From an uncultured Kordia sp. (GTDB lineage Bacteria; Bacteroidota; Bacteroidia; Flavobacteriales; Flavobacteriaceae), in contig NZ_CANLEA010000016.1 in NCBI RefSeq assembly GCF_947489565.1, positions 80,007 through 144,006 of the forward strand: 64,000 nt of DNA, read 5' to 3'. Numbering within the stretch: position 1 is the stretch's first letter; every line of letters starts with the position of its first letter. Below the pieces are notes generated by a model. It was not told where the DNA came from. It ran no database searches and was given only the letters and a program-made list of their open reading frames with translations. Below are positions 1 to 9,751 of the stretch, piece by piece. The translations under genes and the position numbers were made by a program.

Positions 1-2489
1 TATCCTGAAACGACATTAGATATACCTGCCGCAAATGTAGCAGATCCAGAAGCTACATTATTACTTCCGAATGCAGCAGATTGAAATCCAGTATTTCCTT
101 CACTCCATTGAAGCCCTGTAACTTGACCAGCTCTAAACGCAGCTCTACTTTTATCAAAAAAGATTCTACTGTCATCATCTGTACCAGAAACACTTGCCAC
201 TTGAGCACTACCAAAAAGGAAGTCATCATTAACAGTGTCTCCATTGGCATTGCTTGTTACATTTGCTGTAGTTGAAAACGCGCTAGTTCCTGTTGCATCG
301 TTTACCCAACTATATACGCCGTTTCCATCTGTACTTAATATTTGTCCATTAGTTCCTCCTGCAGGTAATGTTGCTCCTCCTGAAGCATCTGCCCAAGATA
401 CATTTCCTGAACCGTCTGTAGTCATTACTTGGTTAGCATTACCGTCTTGTGCTGGTAAGGTATATCCCGGTTCCATTTCTTGATTATCACCATCAATAGT
501 TAATGTACCGTTTATGGTTGTGTTTCCATTTTTTAATATTACTAATGCGTCAGAGCTATTTATTCCTTCAAAATCAGAAGTTCCATTACCTACTACTAAT
601 AAACGATCGGTTGGCACATGCGCATTTGCATTACCAGCCACAGCCGTGTTGAATTGCCCAAGTGTTGTTTGACCTCTAGACTCTGCAGTAATGGCATATC
701 CTAAAGCAATTGATTCTGTTCCTGAAGCGTTTGTGTTTCTACCTAATGCTACAGCGTAATTACCCGAAGCAATATTATTATCTCCCATCGTCATACTATA
801 AAATCCTGAAGAAACATTTCGTTGTCCTCCTAGTGTAGAAGCGTACCAACCTGAAGCGACATTTCGCTGTCCAAATCCAACAGTAAAAGGTCCTACATTG
901 GCATCATCAAAACCTCCAAAACCATCTACTTCGTTTCCTGCTCTGAATGCTCCTTTGCTTTTATCAAAGAACATTCTAGAGTTGTCATCTGCTCCTGTAA
1001 GATTGTCTAATTGCGAACTACCAAAAACGAAATCATCCGTTGCGATCGTTCCATTTGTATTACTCGTTACATTGCTTGTTGTTGTGAAAGATGCTGCTGC
1101 TGTTTGGTTTACCCAAGAATATACTCCTGAACCATCTGTGCTTAATATTTGTCCCATAGATCCGCCAGTTGGTAATTCGTTTGGAACATCTTGCCAAGCG
1201 ACAGCAGTTCCGTCTGTAGTTAAAAATTTACCTGCTTCACCTGTTTGAACAGGCAATTCAATTTCGTTGGTTGGATCGGCATCTAAATCATCATTCGTTA
1301 TCCATGATAATGCTCCTGAACCATCTGTAGACAATACATATCCATTAGTTCCTCCATTTGGAATGGCAGAAGCTGCTGGTGTTACCCATGCAACATTTCC
1401 AGATCCATCTGTTTGCATAATTTGATTTACCGTTCCATCTTGTGCTGGCAACGTAAAAGCTCTTCCGGCTCCTTCATTATCACCATCTAAGGTTAATTGA
1501 CCATTTAAGGTTGTATTACCGTTTTTAAGCATTACTAAAGCATCACTGTTTAATGCTAAGTTGATGTCTTCTTGCCCATTACCAATGACAAATAAACGAT
1601 CGGTTGGCACCCATGTATCGGTTGAACCAGAAACAAAGTTACTATATTGTCCTAATTGGATTTCTGCCATCGAGTTTGCGTTTAATTGTCGCCCAATTGC
1701 TGTAGAATTTATACCATATGCACGTGCATTTAATCCAAAACCTCTTGCATAATCTGCAAAGCCTCCTGCATTTAACCCGAAGGCAAAAGCCTCATTTCCT
1801 GTTGCATTGGCGTTACGACCCATAGAAAAAGAGTTGCGTCCGCTAGCAACTCCACCTTCACCAAAACCTACAGAGTAATCTCCTACATTTGCTTCATCCC
1901 ATTGAGTTGTTTGTGTGTATCCTGCTCTAAAAGCGGCTTTACTTTTATCGTAAAACATTCTATTTCCAAAGGCTGCATTAAAGGAACCGTTATTGTCTAA
2001 TTGATGAGATCCAAATACAAAATCGTCTGTTAGGTTGTTTCCGTTTCCATTGCTTACTACAGTTCCTGTTTTTGAAAAGATTCCTGCATTTCCAGCTTCG
2101 GCACTATTTAGCGCATACATTGCATAGGGTACAAATTGTAGTTTAGAAGTTCCTACTTGTGTATAGTTACTTCCGCCTGCAAGATCTACTTGAATATCAA
2201 TCCAGTGGTTTTGCGTACTCCAATCGATTGCTTGAAAATTAGCTCCTGATGTTCCGTCTCCAACTGGAAATGTAATCACTCCTTGTGCATTAGAAGTTAC
2301 GGTGTGGACTTCGTTATACAGTACGCTTCCAGAAGGACCGCCTGCAATAATTCTTACTAATACAGTCATTGACTGATTTGTTGCTGGGCTTCCAGCGGCA
2401 TCACGCACAACCGCTTGATAATTAAAATTTTGCGCATAACCCAAAGCACAAAACAATAATGTCATGATAAGTAGGGTAATTTTTTTCAT
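1..2489 (-). CDS. Giant repeat adhesin 1 (3' end outside window)
   Basis: The reading frame opens at the ATG complementary to 2487-2489 and stays open to the window edge, so about 829 residues are seen and the C-terminus is missing. An N-terminal signal peptide (MKKITLLIM..., ending near GYAQ) is followed by a ~110-residue domain and then long units. Each unit has a segment of YadA/trimeric-autotransporter-head type repeats (A-x-G-x-N/S-A spacing), the phrase TDRLFVIGNG, then MLKNGNTTLNG and TLPAQDG. It is a close paralogue of the next gene, with near-identical first ~130 residues and the same upstream region, so the pair is a tandem duplication. An ECF-type promoter lies 30 bp upstream. Likely a secreted, surface-exposed trimeric fibre; the partner is unknown. 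Confidence 0.8.
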   Translation of the reverse strand, partial: MKKITLLIMTLLFCALGYAQNFNYQAVVRDAAGSPATNQSMTVLVRIIAGGPSGSVLYNEVHTVTSNAQGVITFPVGDGTSGANFQAIDWSTQNHWIDIQVDLAGGSNYTQVGTSKLQFVPYAMYALNSAEAGNAGIFSKTGTVVSNGNGNNLTDDFVFGSHQLDNNGSFNAAFGNRMFYDKSKAAFRAGYTQTTQWDEANVGDYSVGFGEGGVASGRNSFSMGRNANATGNEAFAFGLNAGGFADYARGFGLNARAYGINSTAIGRQLNANSMAEIQLGQYSNFVSGSTDTWVPTDRLFVIGNGQEDINLALNSDALVMLKNGNTTLNGQLTLDGDNEGAGRAFTLPAQDGTVNQIMQTDGSGNVAWVTPAASAIPNGGTNGYVLSTDGSGALSWITNDDLDADPTNEIELPVQTGEAGKFLTTDGTAVAWQDVPNELPTGGSMGQILSTDGSGVYSWVNQTAAASFTTTSNVTSNTNGTIATDDFVFGSSQLDNLTGADDNSRMFFDKSKGAFRAGNEVDGFGGFDDANVGPFTVGFGQRNVASGWYASTLGGQRNVSSGFYSMTMGDNNIASGNYAVALGRNTNASGTESIALGYAITAESRGQTTLGQFNTAVAGNANAHVPTDRLLVVGNGTSDFEGINSSDALVILKNGNTTINGTLTIDGDNQEMEPGYTLPAQDGNANQVMTTDGSGNVSWADASGGATLPAGGTNGQILSTDGNGVYSWVNDATGTSAFSTTANVTSNANGDTVNDDFLFGSAQVASVSGTDDDSRIFFDKSRAAFRAGQVTGLQWSEGNTGFQSAAFGSNNVASGSATFAAGISNVVSG

Positions 2490-2519
2490 AATACTGATAT
2501 TTCTTGTTGTTTATGTAGT

Positions 2520-2546
2520 GACAGCAAAAAATTTATATACCCTATT
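2520..2546 (-). promoter_or_regulatory. ECF-type promoter, adhesin 1
   Basis: On the minus strand the sequence reads AATAGGGT, 16 bp, GTC, ending about 30 bp before the adhesin start codon. It is one of five sites in the window with identical boxes and identical spacing. Assignment to the sigma factor at 11278 is inferred from its own operon carrying the same site. Confidence 0.7.
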
Positions 2547-2577
2547 TTTTTACAGATTTTTTTAACCCGACTCGTTT

Positions 2578-2736
2578 TCATAAAAAAAGAGACCCTCTAA
2601 AAAGTTTTCAAAAACGTCATACTGAACTTGATTCAGAATCTCACACTACTGATTTCTAAATTGTGGTGAGAATCCTAATCAAGTTAGATTTGACGAAAAT
2701 TTGACTTTTCAGACAGCCTCTTTTTAAGGCGGTTTT
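2578..2736. repeat. Long imperfect inverted repeat between the adhesins
   Basis: AAAAAGAG...AAAAGT...CGTCA near 2583-2620 is mirrored by TGACG...ACTTTT...CTCTTTTT near 2691-2727. The loop holds a degenerate 'cgtcatactgaac' element of a kind often scattered through flavobacterial genomes. It probably ends transcription of adhesin 2 (minus strand). Confidence 0.5.
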
Positions 2737-2750
2737 TATATTATTTCTAA

Positions 2751-5700
2751 TTAATCAATACTGAATGTTAGACCATCGAGAGATACCCAATTTTGAACCA
2801 CGTTAAAACCAGTAGCAATAATTACAGTTCCGTTTGGATTTACATCTACACGAGCAGCACCATTTTCTGTTTCCACTGAAAAAATCCTTGTTTTTGTTGG
2901 TCTAAAACCAACTGGAAGTGTCATGATAACATCTGCATTATTAATAGCAGAACTTTTATTACATAATCCTTCTAAGGTTACTACATTGTTTACTTTTCTG
3001 TATCGTGGATCTTGAAAATTTGTTACTGAAAATGATGTGTTATAATATGCCCAACCACTCGCCATTGTAGCAGCAGTATAAGCACCTGGCGCTACTGTAT
3101 TGTCTGTCCAAGTATAGCCACCAGAACCGTCTGTTTGTAATACTTGTCCGTTAGTTCCACCAACAGGTAATTCAATTTCATTCAATGGATCGCTATCGGC
3201 ATCGTTTACGGCATCCGTTACCCAAGCATAATTTCCTGAACCATCTGTTTTTAATAATTGTCCATCAGTTCCTCCACTAGGAAGCGTTGTTCCAGCTGCA
3301 ACTGCCGCCCAAGCAACATTTCCAGCTCCATCAGTAGTCATTACTTGGTTTACTGTTCCATCTTGTGCTGGTAAGGTATACGATGTTCCTGCTCCTTGAT
3401 TGTCTCCATCAATTGTTAATTGACCGTTTAAGGTTGTATTTCCGTTTTTAAGCATTACTAATGCGTCGCTTGCTGTTGCTGTGATTCCATTACCAACGAC
3501 AAATAAACGATCCGTTGATATATGCGTAAAAGCATCTCCTGTAACAGCTGTATTATTGACTCCTAAAGAAATTTGCCCTCTACTTTCTGCTTTTGAATTG
3601 CTACCAATAGCCACAGAACTTGACCCTGTAGCTCTACTAGCTACTCCCAAAGCTACAGTAGCAAATTGGGTAGCCTGGTTTTCATCTCCAGCAGTAAAAG
3701 ATGCTGCACCAGAAGAAATATTGTTGATCCCTAAAGAAGCTGAATTTGTTCCTACATTTATATTATCCCATTCATCCGCCTCCACTTCTCCTGCACGAAA
3801 TGCTGCTTTACTTTTGTCAAAAAACATCCTGTTATCATCATTTGTCGTATTCGTATCGTTATCTAATTGTGTACTACCAAAAACAAAATCGTCCGTAGCA
3901 ATTGTTCCGGTTGCATTGCTCGTAACATTTGATGCAGTTGAAAAAGCACTTGTACCTGTAGCGTCATTTATCCATGTGTATACTCCAGAACCATCTGTAC
4001 TTAATATTTGTCCGTTGGTTCCGCCTGTTGGTAATTCGGCAGGTACATCTTGCCAACTTACTGCCGTTCCATCTGTCGTTAAAAATTTACCAGATTCTCC
4101 TGTTTGCGCAGGTAATTCAATTTCATTGGTTGGATCGGCATCTAAATCATTATTGGTAACCCATGTATAGTTCCCTGAACCATCTGTAGAAAGCACATAT
4201 CCATTAGTTCCTCCTACTGGAAGTGTAGCTCCTCCTCCTGTAGGCGCATCAATCCAAGACACTGCTCCAGAACCATTAGTACTCATTATTTGATTTGCAG
4301 TACCATCTTGCGCAGGCAACGTATATGAATTTCCTGAACCTGTATTATCTCCATCAATCGTTAATTGACCATTTAGCGTTGTGTTCCCATTTTTTAACAT
4401 GACTAAAGCATCACTAAATCCTGCAGCTCTGAACGCTTCATCTGGATTTGTACCATTACCGATAACAAATAAACGATCTGTTTCAACAAATTGAGTTGCA
4501 TCTCCTGTTACTCGTGTATTATAAGTTCCAATAGATGTCTGTCCATATGATTCTGCTGTTAAATTTGTACCAGCTGTCATCGCAGACGCTCCACTAGCAA
4601 CATTACCTTCTCCTATAGATACAGAACTCGTGTTACTTGCCATAGAATTATTTCCAAGCACTATAGAATTGCCTCCTACATTTGCATCGTCCCATTGTGA
4701 ATTACTTGCGCCACCTGCTCTAAAAGCTTGTTTACTTTTATCAAAAAACATGCGACTATCATCATTTGTAGCTGTAGTAACATCTCCTAATTGTGAACTT
4801 CCAAATACAAAGTCGTCTGTAGCCGTATCTCCATTAGCATTGCTCGTTATATTTGCTGTTGTCATGAATGCTCCAGAACCTCCTCCTGCAGCATCTGCCC
4901 AAGATACATTTCCAGCGCCATCTGTCGTCATTACTTGATTTGTGTTACCATCTTGTGCTGGCAAGGTATACCCACGTTCTATTTCTTGATTATCACCATC
5001 AATAGTTAAGGTACCATTTAAGGTTGTATTACCATTTTTTAGCATCACGAAAGCATCAGAAGCATTCACTCCATCAAAATCAGCCGAACCATTACCAATC
5101 ACAAATAAACGATCGGTTGCTACAAAGGTGCTAGCATTTCCTGTTACTGGTGTATTGAAGGTTCCAAAAGTAGTTTGTAGTAAACTTTCAGCAGTTAAAT
5201 TTCTACCATGTGCGCTGGCGAAGCTTCCTGTAATTGTGTTATCTGATCCTGTTGCCACTCCATGACTAGAAGAAACTGTATTTCTTTCTCCATGTGCATA
5301 TCCAGCGTATCCTGACACAATATTTAACGATCCTGTAGAAGCCGCATACGTTCCTGAAGCTAAGTTATTGACACCAAAAGCTACAGAACCTGCTCCCATT
5401 TGATCTTGGTTGAATCGGTTTGTATTAAAAGCACTACCCGCTCTAAAAGCTCCTGCATTACTTTTATCAAATACAATTCTGTTATTGTCTGCGATTCCTG
5501 GAATATCATCTATTTGCGTACTTCCGAATACGAAATCATCTGTAGTTGTATCTCCGTTTGCATTGCTTGTTACGTTTCCTGTTGTAATAAACGATGCTGT
5601 TGCTGTTTGATTTGCCCAAGAGTATACTCCTGAACCATCTGTTACTAATACTTGACCGTTAGTTCCGCCAGTTGGTAATTCATTGGGAACATCTTGCCAA

Positions 5701-6992
5701 GCTACGGCAGTTCCGTCTGTTGTTAAGAATTTGCCAGCTTCACCTGTTTGAACAGGTAATTCAATTTCGTTTGTTGGATCTGAATCTGCATCGTCATTAG
5801 TTACCCACGATAACACTCCTGATCCGTTTGTACTCAATACAAAGCCATTCGTTCCTCCGTTTGGTATCGCATCTGCTGCTGGAGTTACCCAAGAAACATT
5901 TCCTGCTCCATCGGTTTGCATGATTTGGTTTAGTGTTCCGTCTTGTGCTGGAAGCGTAAAAGCTCTTCCTGCTCCTTCATTATCACCATCTAAGGTTAAC
6001 TGTCCATTTAAGGTTGTATTTCCATTTTTAAGCATTACTAACGCATCGCTATTTAAAGCTAGGTTTATGTCTTCTTGTCCATTACCAATTACAAAAAGTC
6101 TATCAGTAGCAACCCAAGTATCTGTAGAACCAGATACAAAGTTACTGTATTGTCCTAATTGAATTTCTGCCATTGAATTTGCATTTAACTGTCTTCCTAT
6201 TGCTGTTGAATTCACTCCATTAGCTCTGGCATTAGGACCAAATCCTCTAGCATAATCTGCAAAACCTCCTGCATTAATTCCAAAAGCGAAAGCCTCATTT
6301 CCTGTTGCATTGGCATTTCGTCCCATAGCAAAAGTATTAGTTCCGCTTGCTAATGCATTTTCACCAAAAGCAGCAGAATATAAACCTACATTAGCATCAT
6401 CCCATTTATCTCCATCCGTTTTTCCTGCTCTAAATGCAGCCTTACTTTTATCAAAAAACATGCGTCTATTAAAATCGCTTCCTATTCCGCCATTGGCATC
6501 TAGTTGTGTTGATCCAAATACAAAATCATCTGTAAGGACATTACCATTGGCATTACTTACTACACCACTAGTATAATTGAATGGACCTGCATTTGTTGAA
6601 TTTGTACTATTTATAGCGTACATAGCATACGGTACAAATTGTAGTCTTGAAGTTCCTATTTGTGTGTAGTTCGCTCCACCTGCTAGATCTACTTGAATGT
6701 CGATCCAGTGATTTTGCGTACTCCAATCTATTGCTTGAAAGTTAGCTCCTGATGTTCCACCTCCAACAGGAAATGTAATGACTCCTTGTGCATTGGAAGT
6801 TACAGTGTGTACTTCATTATACAGCACACTTCCTGAAGGTCCGCCTGCAATAATCCGCACCAATACAGTCATCGATTGGTTTGTTGCTGGAGTTCCGGTT
6901 GCGTCACGTACTACCGCTTGATAGTTAAAATTCTGTGCATAGGTTATGACACAGAATAGCAGTGCCATAATTAGTAGGGTAATTTTTTTCAT
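2751..6992 (-). CDS. Giant repeat adhesin 2 with phage-tail-like C-terminus
   Basis: 1413 residues, complete. Signal peptide at 1-19 (ending ITYAQ), a ~110-residue N-terminal domain, then four long units. Each contains DDFVFGS, a FFDKSKAAFRAG-like phrase, YadA-head-like alanine/glycine repeats, TDRLFVIGNG, MLKNGNTTLNG and TLPAQDG. The last ~105 residues differ: they contain GWAYYNTSF, TLPVGFRPT and WVSLDGLTF, a pattern I know from C-terminal receptor-binding heads of phage tail and baseplate fibres. There is no recognisable type IX sorting domain, so the export route is open. Tandem paralogue of the gene to its left. An ECF-type promoter lies 35 bp upstream. Best described as a secreted fibre or adhesin; ligand unknown. 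Confidence 0.85.
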   Translation of the reverse strand: MKKITLLIMALLFCVITYAQNFNYQAVVRDATGTPATNQSMTVLVRIIAGGPSGSVLYNEVHTVTSNAQGVITFPVGGGTSGANFQAIDWSTQNHWIDIQVDLAGGANYTQIGTSRLQFVPYAMYAINSTNSTNAGPFNYTSGVVSNANGNVLTDDFVFGSTQLDANGGIGSDFNRRMFFDKSKAAFRAGKTDGDKWDDANVGLYSAAFGENALASGTNTFAMGRNANATGNEAFAFGINAGGFADYARGFGPNARANGVNSTAIGRQLNANSMAEIQLGQYSNFVSGSTDTWVATDRLFVIGNGQEDINLALNSDALVMLKNGNTTLNGQLTLDGDNEGAGRAFTLPAQDGTLNQIMQTDGAGNVSWVTPAADAIPNGGTNGFVLSTNGSGVLSWVTNDDADSDPTNEIELPVQTGEAGKFLTTDGTAVAWQDVPNELPTGGTNGQVLVTDGSGVYSWANQTATASFITTGNVTSNANGDTTTDDFVFGSTQIDDIPGIADNNRIVFDKSNAGAFRAGSAFNTNRFNQDQMGAGSVAFGVNNLASGTYAASTGSLNIVSGYAGYAHGERNTVSSSHGVATGSDNTITGSFASAHGRNLTAESLLQTTFGTFNTPVTGNASTFVATDRLFVIGNGSADFDGVNASDAFVMLKNGNTTLNGTLTIDGDNQEIERGYTLPAQDGNTNQVMTTDGAGNVSWADAAGGGSGAFMTTANITSNANGDTATDDFVFGSSQLGDVTTATNDDSRMFFDKSKQAFRAGGASNSQWDDANVGGNSIVLGNNSMASNTSSVSIGEGNVASGASAMTAGTNLTAESYGQTSIGTYNTRVTGDATQFVETDRLFVIGNGTNPDEAFRAAGFSDALVMLKNGNTTLNGQLTIDGDNTGSGNSYTLPAQDGTANQIMSTNGSGAVSWIDAPTGGGATLPVGGTNGYVLSTDGSGNYTWVTNNDLDADPTNEIELPAQTGESGKFLTTDGTAVSWQDVPAELPTGGTNGQILSTDGSGVYTWINDATGTSAFSTASNVTSNATGTIATDDFVFGSTQLDNDTNTTNDDNRMFFDKSKAAFRAGEVEADEWDNINVGTNSASLGINNISSGAASFTAGDENQATQFATVALGVASRATGSSSVAIGSNSKAESRGQISLGVNNTAVTGDAFTHISTDRLFVVGNGITATASDALVMLKNGNTTLNGQLTIDGDNQGAGTSYTLPAQDGTVNQVMTTDGAGNVAWAAVAAGTTLPSGGTDGQLLKTDGSGNYAWVTDAVNDADSDPLNEIELPVGGTNGQVLQTDGSGGYTWTDNTVAPGAYTAATMASGWAYYNTSFSVTNFQDPRYRKVNNVVTLEGLCNKSSAINNADVIMTLPVGFRPTKTRIFSVETENGAARVDVNPNGTVIIATGFNVVQNWVSLDGLTFSID

Positions 6993-7026
6993 AATGGTTG
7001 AATGAATTTCTTGTTGTTAATGTAGT

Positions 7027-7053
7027 GACAGCAAAAAATTTATATACCCTATT
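7027..7053 (-). promoter_or_regulatory. ECF-type promoter, adhesin 2
   Basis: Minus strand: AATAGGGT, 16 bp, GTC, about 35 bp before the start codon. Boxes and spacer are the same as upstream of adhesin 1, so the duplication included the promoter. Confidence 0.7.
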
Positions 7054-7107
7054 TTATTATGATCTTTTATTATTTATTTACGACTACGTATCGTATTGGA
7101 TAAGCAT

Positions 7108-7197
7108 TTATATTTTTTTAATTGATACAATTAAAACCATAATTAGAATGAAAATAAAAATGACAAATGCTCTATGAAAGGAATATCCTTTTTTCAT
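7108..7197 (-). CDS. Possible 29-residue single-span membrane peptide
   Basis: ATG AAA AAA start, sequence MKKGYSFHRAFVIFIFILIM followed by VLIVSIKKI and a TAA stop. It is one hydrophobic helix flanked by lysines, a plausible small membrane protein. It lies between adhesin 2 and the orphan ECF-type promoter at 7407-7433. No homology is recognised and coding status is uncertain. Confidence 0.3.
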   Translation of the reverse strand: MKKGYSFHRAFVIFIFILIMVLIVSIKKI

Positions 7198-7232
7198 CGG
7201 ATGTGTGTATGTTATAATATTATAAAATGATC

Positions 7233-7400
7233 AAGATCAAACCTATGTAGATTTGATCTTGTCGCTCGAAAAACTAAAATTGCCCTCTTAAATATTTATA
7301 TCTAAATACCTAAACTCAGTAAAAATATGTTAACCAAATCTGATAAATTTTTACTGCGTTCCTTTTATCTATACATTAAAATTTTAAGTAGGTTTTATAT
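7233..7400 (-). ncRNA. Candidate sigma-dependent small RNA
   Basis: The ECF-type site at 7407-7433 would start a transcript near 7400. No ORF of useful size follows. A hairpin, AAGATCAAA and TTTGATCTT around a 10-nt loop, lies at 7233-7261, giving a ~165-nt RNA. The downstream run is AT-rich rather than a pure U tract. Alternatively the transcript reads on into the 29-residue ORF and adhesin 2. Confidence 0.35.
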
Positions 7401-7406
7401 ACTTAA

Positions 7407-7433
7407 GACCGCAAAAAGTACAAGCACCCTATT
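7407..7433 (-). promoter_or_regulatory. Orphan ECF-type promoter
   Basis: Minus strand: AATAGGGT, 16 bp, GTC. It matches the four other sites but has no ORF directly behind it. Confidence 0.6.
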
Positions 7434-7629
7434 TTTTTAAAAAAATTTAGGCTTAGACTGTACTAATTCTACTACTTTTTAATAGGGGCTAAGAATTAGT
7501 TATTGCCTAAGCCTAAGATGTGAGTTATATCAAAAAAACTATATTTCCTAAACAACAAGAGATATCATAGTTTGATTTTGATTTTTCTTTTAATTACTCG
7601 AAAAAGAAACATAAACTTCACATATTTTT
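7434..7629. other. Intergenic stretch without a gene
   Basis: AT-rich. It contains a weak inverted repeat (TTAGGCTTAG near 7448 and CTAAGCCTAA near 7505) that may end transcription of the DUF3570 gene. Nothing else is recognised. Confidence 0.4.
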
Positions 7630-9087
7630 TTAATCTAGTACAAACTTGAAACTGGTTGATATTATATTCGCAGTCAAACCTGTACTTCTATCATAATAAC
7701 TGTATCGTATGTCAAACGATTTGAGTCCAATATTGAATACTTTAAATTTTGCAAATACATCTGTATATTTTAACCCTAAACCATATTGATGACTGTTAAA
7801 TTTGGACAAATCAAAGTCTGAAGTATAAAACTCAGAAGTTGATACATGCGTTTCATATTCTCCAAAATAATCAGCTGACGTCTGATTGTAAAAACGATAG
7901 TTTGGATACAGTGTAAATTTCCCCAATCCTAATTTGATAGGCACTTCAATATTTGCGGTATGCGAATTGATTCCCCAAGTATCAAAATAATAGCGATAAT
8001 ACGTACGCAATGAGATATTTTCATTGACATAGTAATTGAATCGCGCACCAAATGGCAATTTGAATCGCGTATCGGGCAAACGTTCAATATCGTCTGCTAA
8101 GTGAAACACATCCGTATTTTCAGGCGAACTGTAGTTTGGTATATTTGCTGCATTTCCTACATAATAATTAGCTCTATCAGCGAAATATACACGTTGCATC
8201 GGATTCGCTAACCAACCTTGCTGTTGCACCACATCTGCAAATAATGAAAATTGCGCTCGTTGATTGATAATCTGAGAGAAACTCAAAGACACCGAATAAG
8301 TATTTCGTGCTCTGTCTTGAATTAAGGTGGTATTGAAAGGCGACCAAACTGTTGCGCCGTTTTTATCTATAATATTTCCACTTTGATCCAAGATATCAAT
8401 GTTGGCAAAAAAACCATTGTTTAAATTTTGACTGGCTTCGTTGTAGGAATCTAATTCCGTTGGATATTTAGGATTCCAAGTATCTAGATACACTTGTGCT
8501 TTTATTCCAATTTCTGTATTTTTTTGATTGAAGAGTTTAGAATAACTTCCTCCAAAACCAACAGATACATAATCGTATTCTGCGGCAAAGTTTATATTTC
8601 CGCTCCAAATACTATTTCTGTCATCTGAACTGTGACTGTAACTTGCGTTGATTCCTCCCCAAACATCACCAGCAGAAGCACCCGAAGATTCCACCCAAGG
8701 ACTTCCTTTGGTTCCACTTGCATTTCCGCTTCCGCCATCATCATCGTCATCATATCCACCAGAAGCTCCAGAAGCATCAAACGGATCTAAGTTACTCGAT
8801 GAAGCTGATGTGTATGCCGAAATTCCCGCATCAACCGTAAGTACATCATCTGCATTTAATGGAATCGCAACCACAAACGTTGGTGTCAAATCTGTTAATC
8901 GCTCATTACCAATTCCGCCTGTTACAGAAGCATTGTTTCCATCTTGCGTGTAGTAACTCATGAGAAAATCGACTTCTGTAGTTTCTAATACACGTTTTTT
9001 ATAAACACTGATGGTATCTTTTAGTATTTCTTGCGAAAACATCATTGAGCCACACAAAAGCATTAATAACACACTTATTTTTTTCAT
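7630..9087 (-). CDS. DUF3570-family outer-membrane beta-barrel protein
   Basis: 485 residues with a signal peptide at 1-18 (ending MMFSQ). The body is rich in alternating aromatic/polar strands typical of an outer-membrane barrel and ends in phenylalanine-containing SFKFVLD. Residues ~110-135 form an Asp/Gly/Ser-rich loop. DUF3570 proteins are known to lie with DUF4266, ApbE and a thioredoxin-like protein, exactly the order here on the minus strand, so this is the last gene of that operon, although ~450 bp of tandem repeats separate it from DUF4266. The operon is thought to serve a flavinylated extracytoplasmic system; the exact role is unknown. Confidence 0.8.
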   Translation of the reverse strand: MKKISVLLMLLCGSMMFSQEILKDTISVYKKRVLETTEVDFLMSYYTQDGNNASVTGGIGNERLTDLTPTFVVAIPLNADDVLTVDAGISAYTSASSSNLDPFDASGASGGYDDDDDGGSGNASGTKGSPWVESSGASAGDVWGGINASYSHSSDDRNSIWSGNINFAAEYDYVSVGFGGSYSKLFNQKNTEIGIKAQVYLDTWNPKYPTELDSYNEASQNLNNGFFANIDILDQSGNIIDKNGATVWSPFNTTLIQDRARNTYSVSLSFSQIINQRAQFSLFADVVQQQGWLANPMQRVYFADRANYYVGNAANIPNYSSPENTDVFHLADDIERLPDTRFKLPFGARFNYYVNENISLRTYYRYYFDTWGINSHTANIEVPIKLGLGKFTLYPNYRFYNQTSADYFGEYETHVSTSEFYTSDFDLSKFNSHQYGLGLKYTDVFAKFKVFNIGLKSFDIRYSYYDRSTGLTANIISTSFKFVLD

Positions 9088-9160
9088 ATATTTTTTCTCG
9101 AGAAAGCGAGCTTCTTATATTTTAATAATTACTTTTTAAGACTGATTTCTTTTGAATATG

Positions 9161-9529
9161 CTTGCTGCTTTTCAAATTTGGTAAATCTTCCTATTTTTTG
9201 GATCCTGTTCTGCAACGGGATAAATTCAACCAACAATTTTGAATGCGCTTTGCAGCTTTTCAAACTTGGAAAATCTTCCTATTTTTTGGATCCCGTTCTG
9301 CAACGGGATAAATTCAGCCAACAATTTTGAATGCGCTTGCAGCTTTTCAAACTTGGAAACCTTCTTACTTTTTAGATCCCGTTCTGCAACGGGATAAATT
9401 CAGCCAACAATTTTGAATGCGCTTGCAGCTTTTCAAACTTGGAAACCTTCTTACTTTTTAGATCCCGTTCTGCAACGGGATAAATTCAGCCAACAATTTT
9501 GAATGCGCTTGCAGCTTTTCAAACTTGGG
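9161..9529. repeat. Four tandem 86-88 bp repeats, each with a perfect hairpin
   Basis: Units begin at 9161, 9248, 9336, 9422 and (partial) 9508. Units 2-4 contain the perfect stem ATCCCGTT / AACGGGAT around CTGC; unit 1 has one mismatch. The repeats lie inside the ApbE operon between DUF4266 and DUF3570, so on the transcript they give a ladder of four hairpins that could limit read-through or protect mRNA ends. Confidence 0.85.
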
Positions 9530-9535
9530 CTTCAT

Positions 9536-9748
9536 TTAATTACAACCGCAGCCACCGCCGCTTTTTCCTCCATTAGCTCCAGAAGCCGCTTCTCTGTATA
9601 CTTGAAAATTTGTTTCAAAACGTTCTATTCCTAATGAAGAAAGTTTCATATCCGGATCATTGATGTTTACTTTTTGGTATTCTTTGACGGCTACACAAGA
9701 AGTGTTTACCAATAACAACGATATGACTAAAAAAAGGAGTCTGTTCAT
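9536..9748 (-). CDS. DUF4266 small lipoprotein
   Basis: 70 residues. Signal sequence MNRLLFLVISLLLVNTSC has a lipobox-like VNTSC with the lipidated Cys at 18. Conserved core VKEYQKVNINDPDM and a Gly/Cys-rich tail ending GGGCGCN. DUF4266 proteins of about this size accompany ApbE and DUF3570. It sits 3 bp from apbE. The C-terminal CxC suggests metal or redox chemistry, but this is inference. Confidence 0.8.
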   Translation of the reverse strand: MNRLLFLVISLLLVNTSCVAVKEYQKVNINDPDMKLSSLGIERFETNFQVYREAASGANGGKSGGGCGCN

Positions 9749-9751
9749 GTT

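Noticed and set aside
3481..6576. Plus-strand open frames across the adhesin genes
   Set aside because: They are antisense shadows of the repeat-rich minus-strand gene, with low-complexity translations and no starts or neighbours to support them.
9161..9529. Regular repeats with hairpins, CRISPR-like at first sight
   Set aside because: The whole 86-88 bp unit is repeated; there are no unique spacers and no cas genes.
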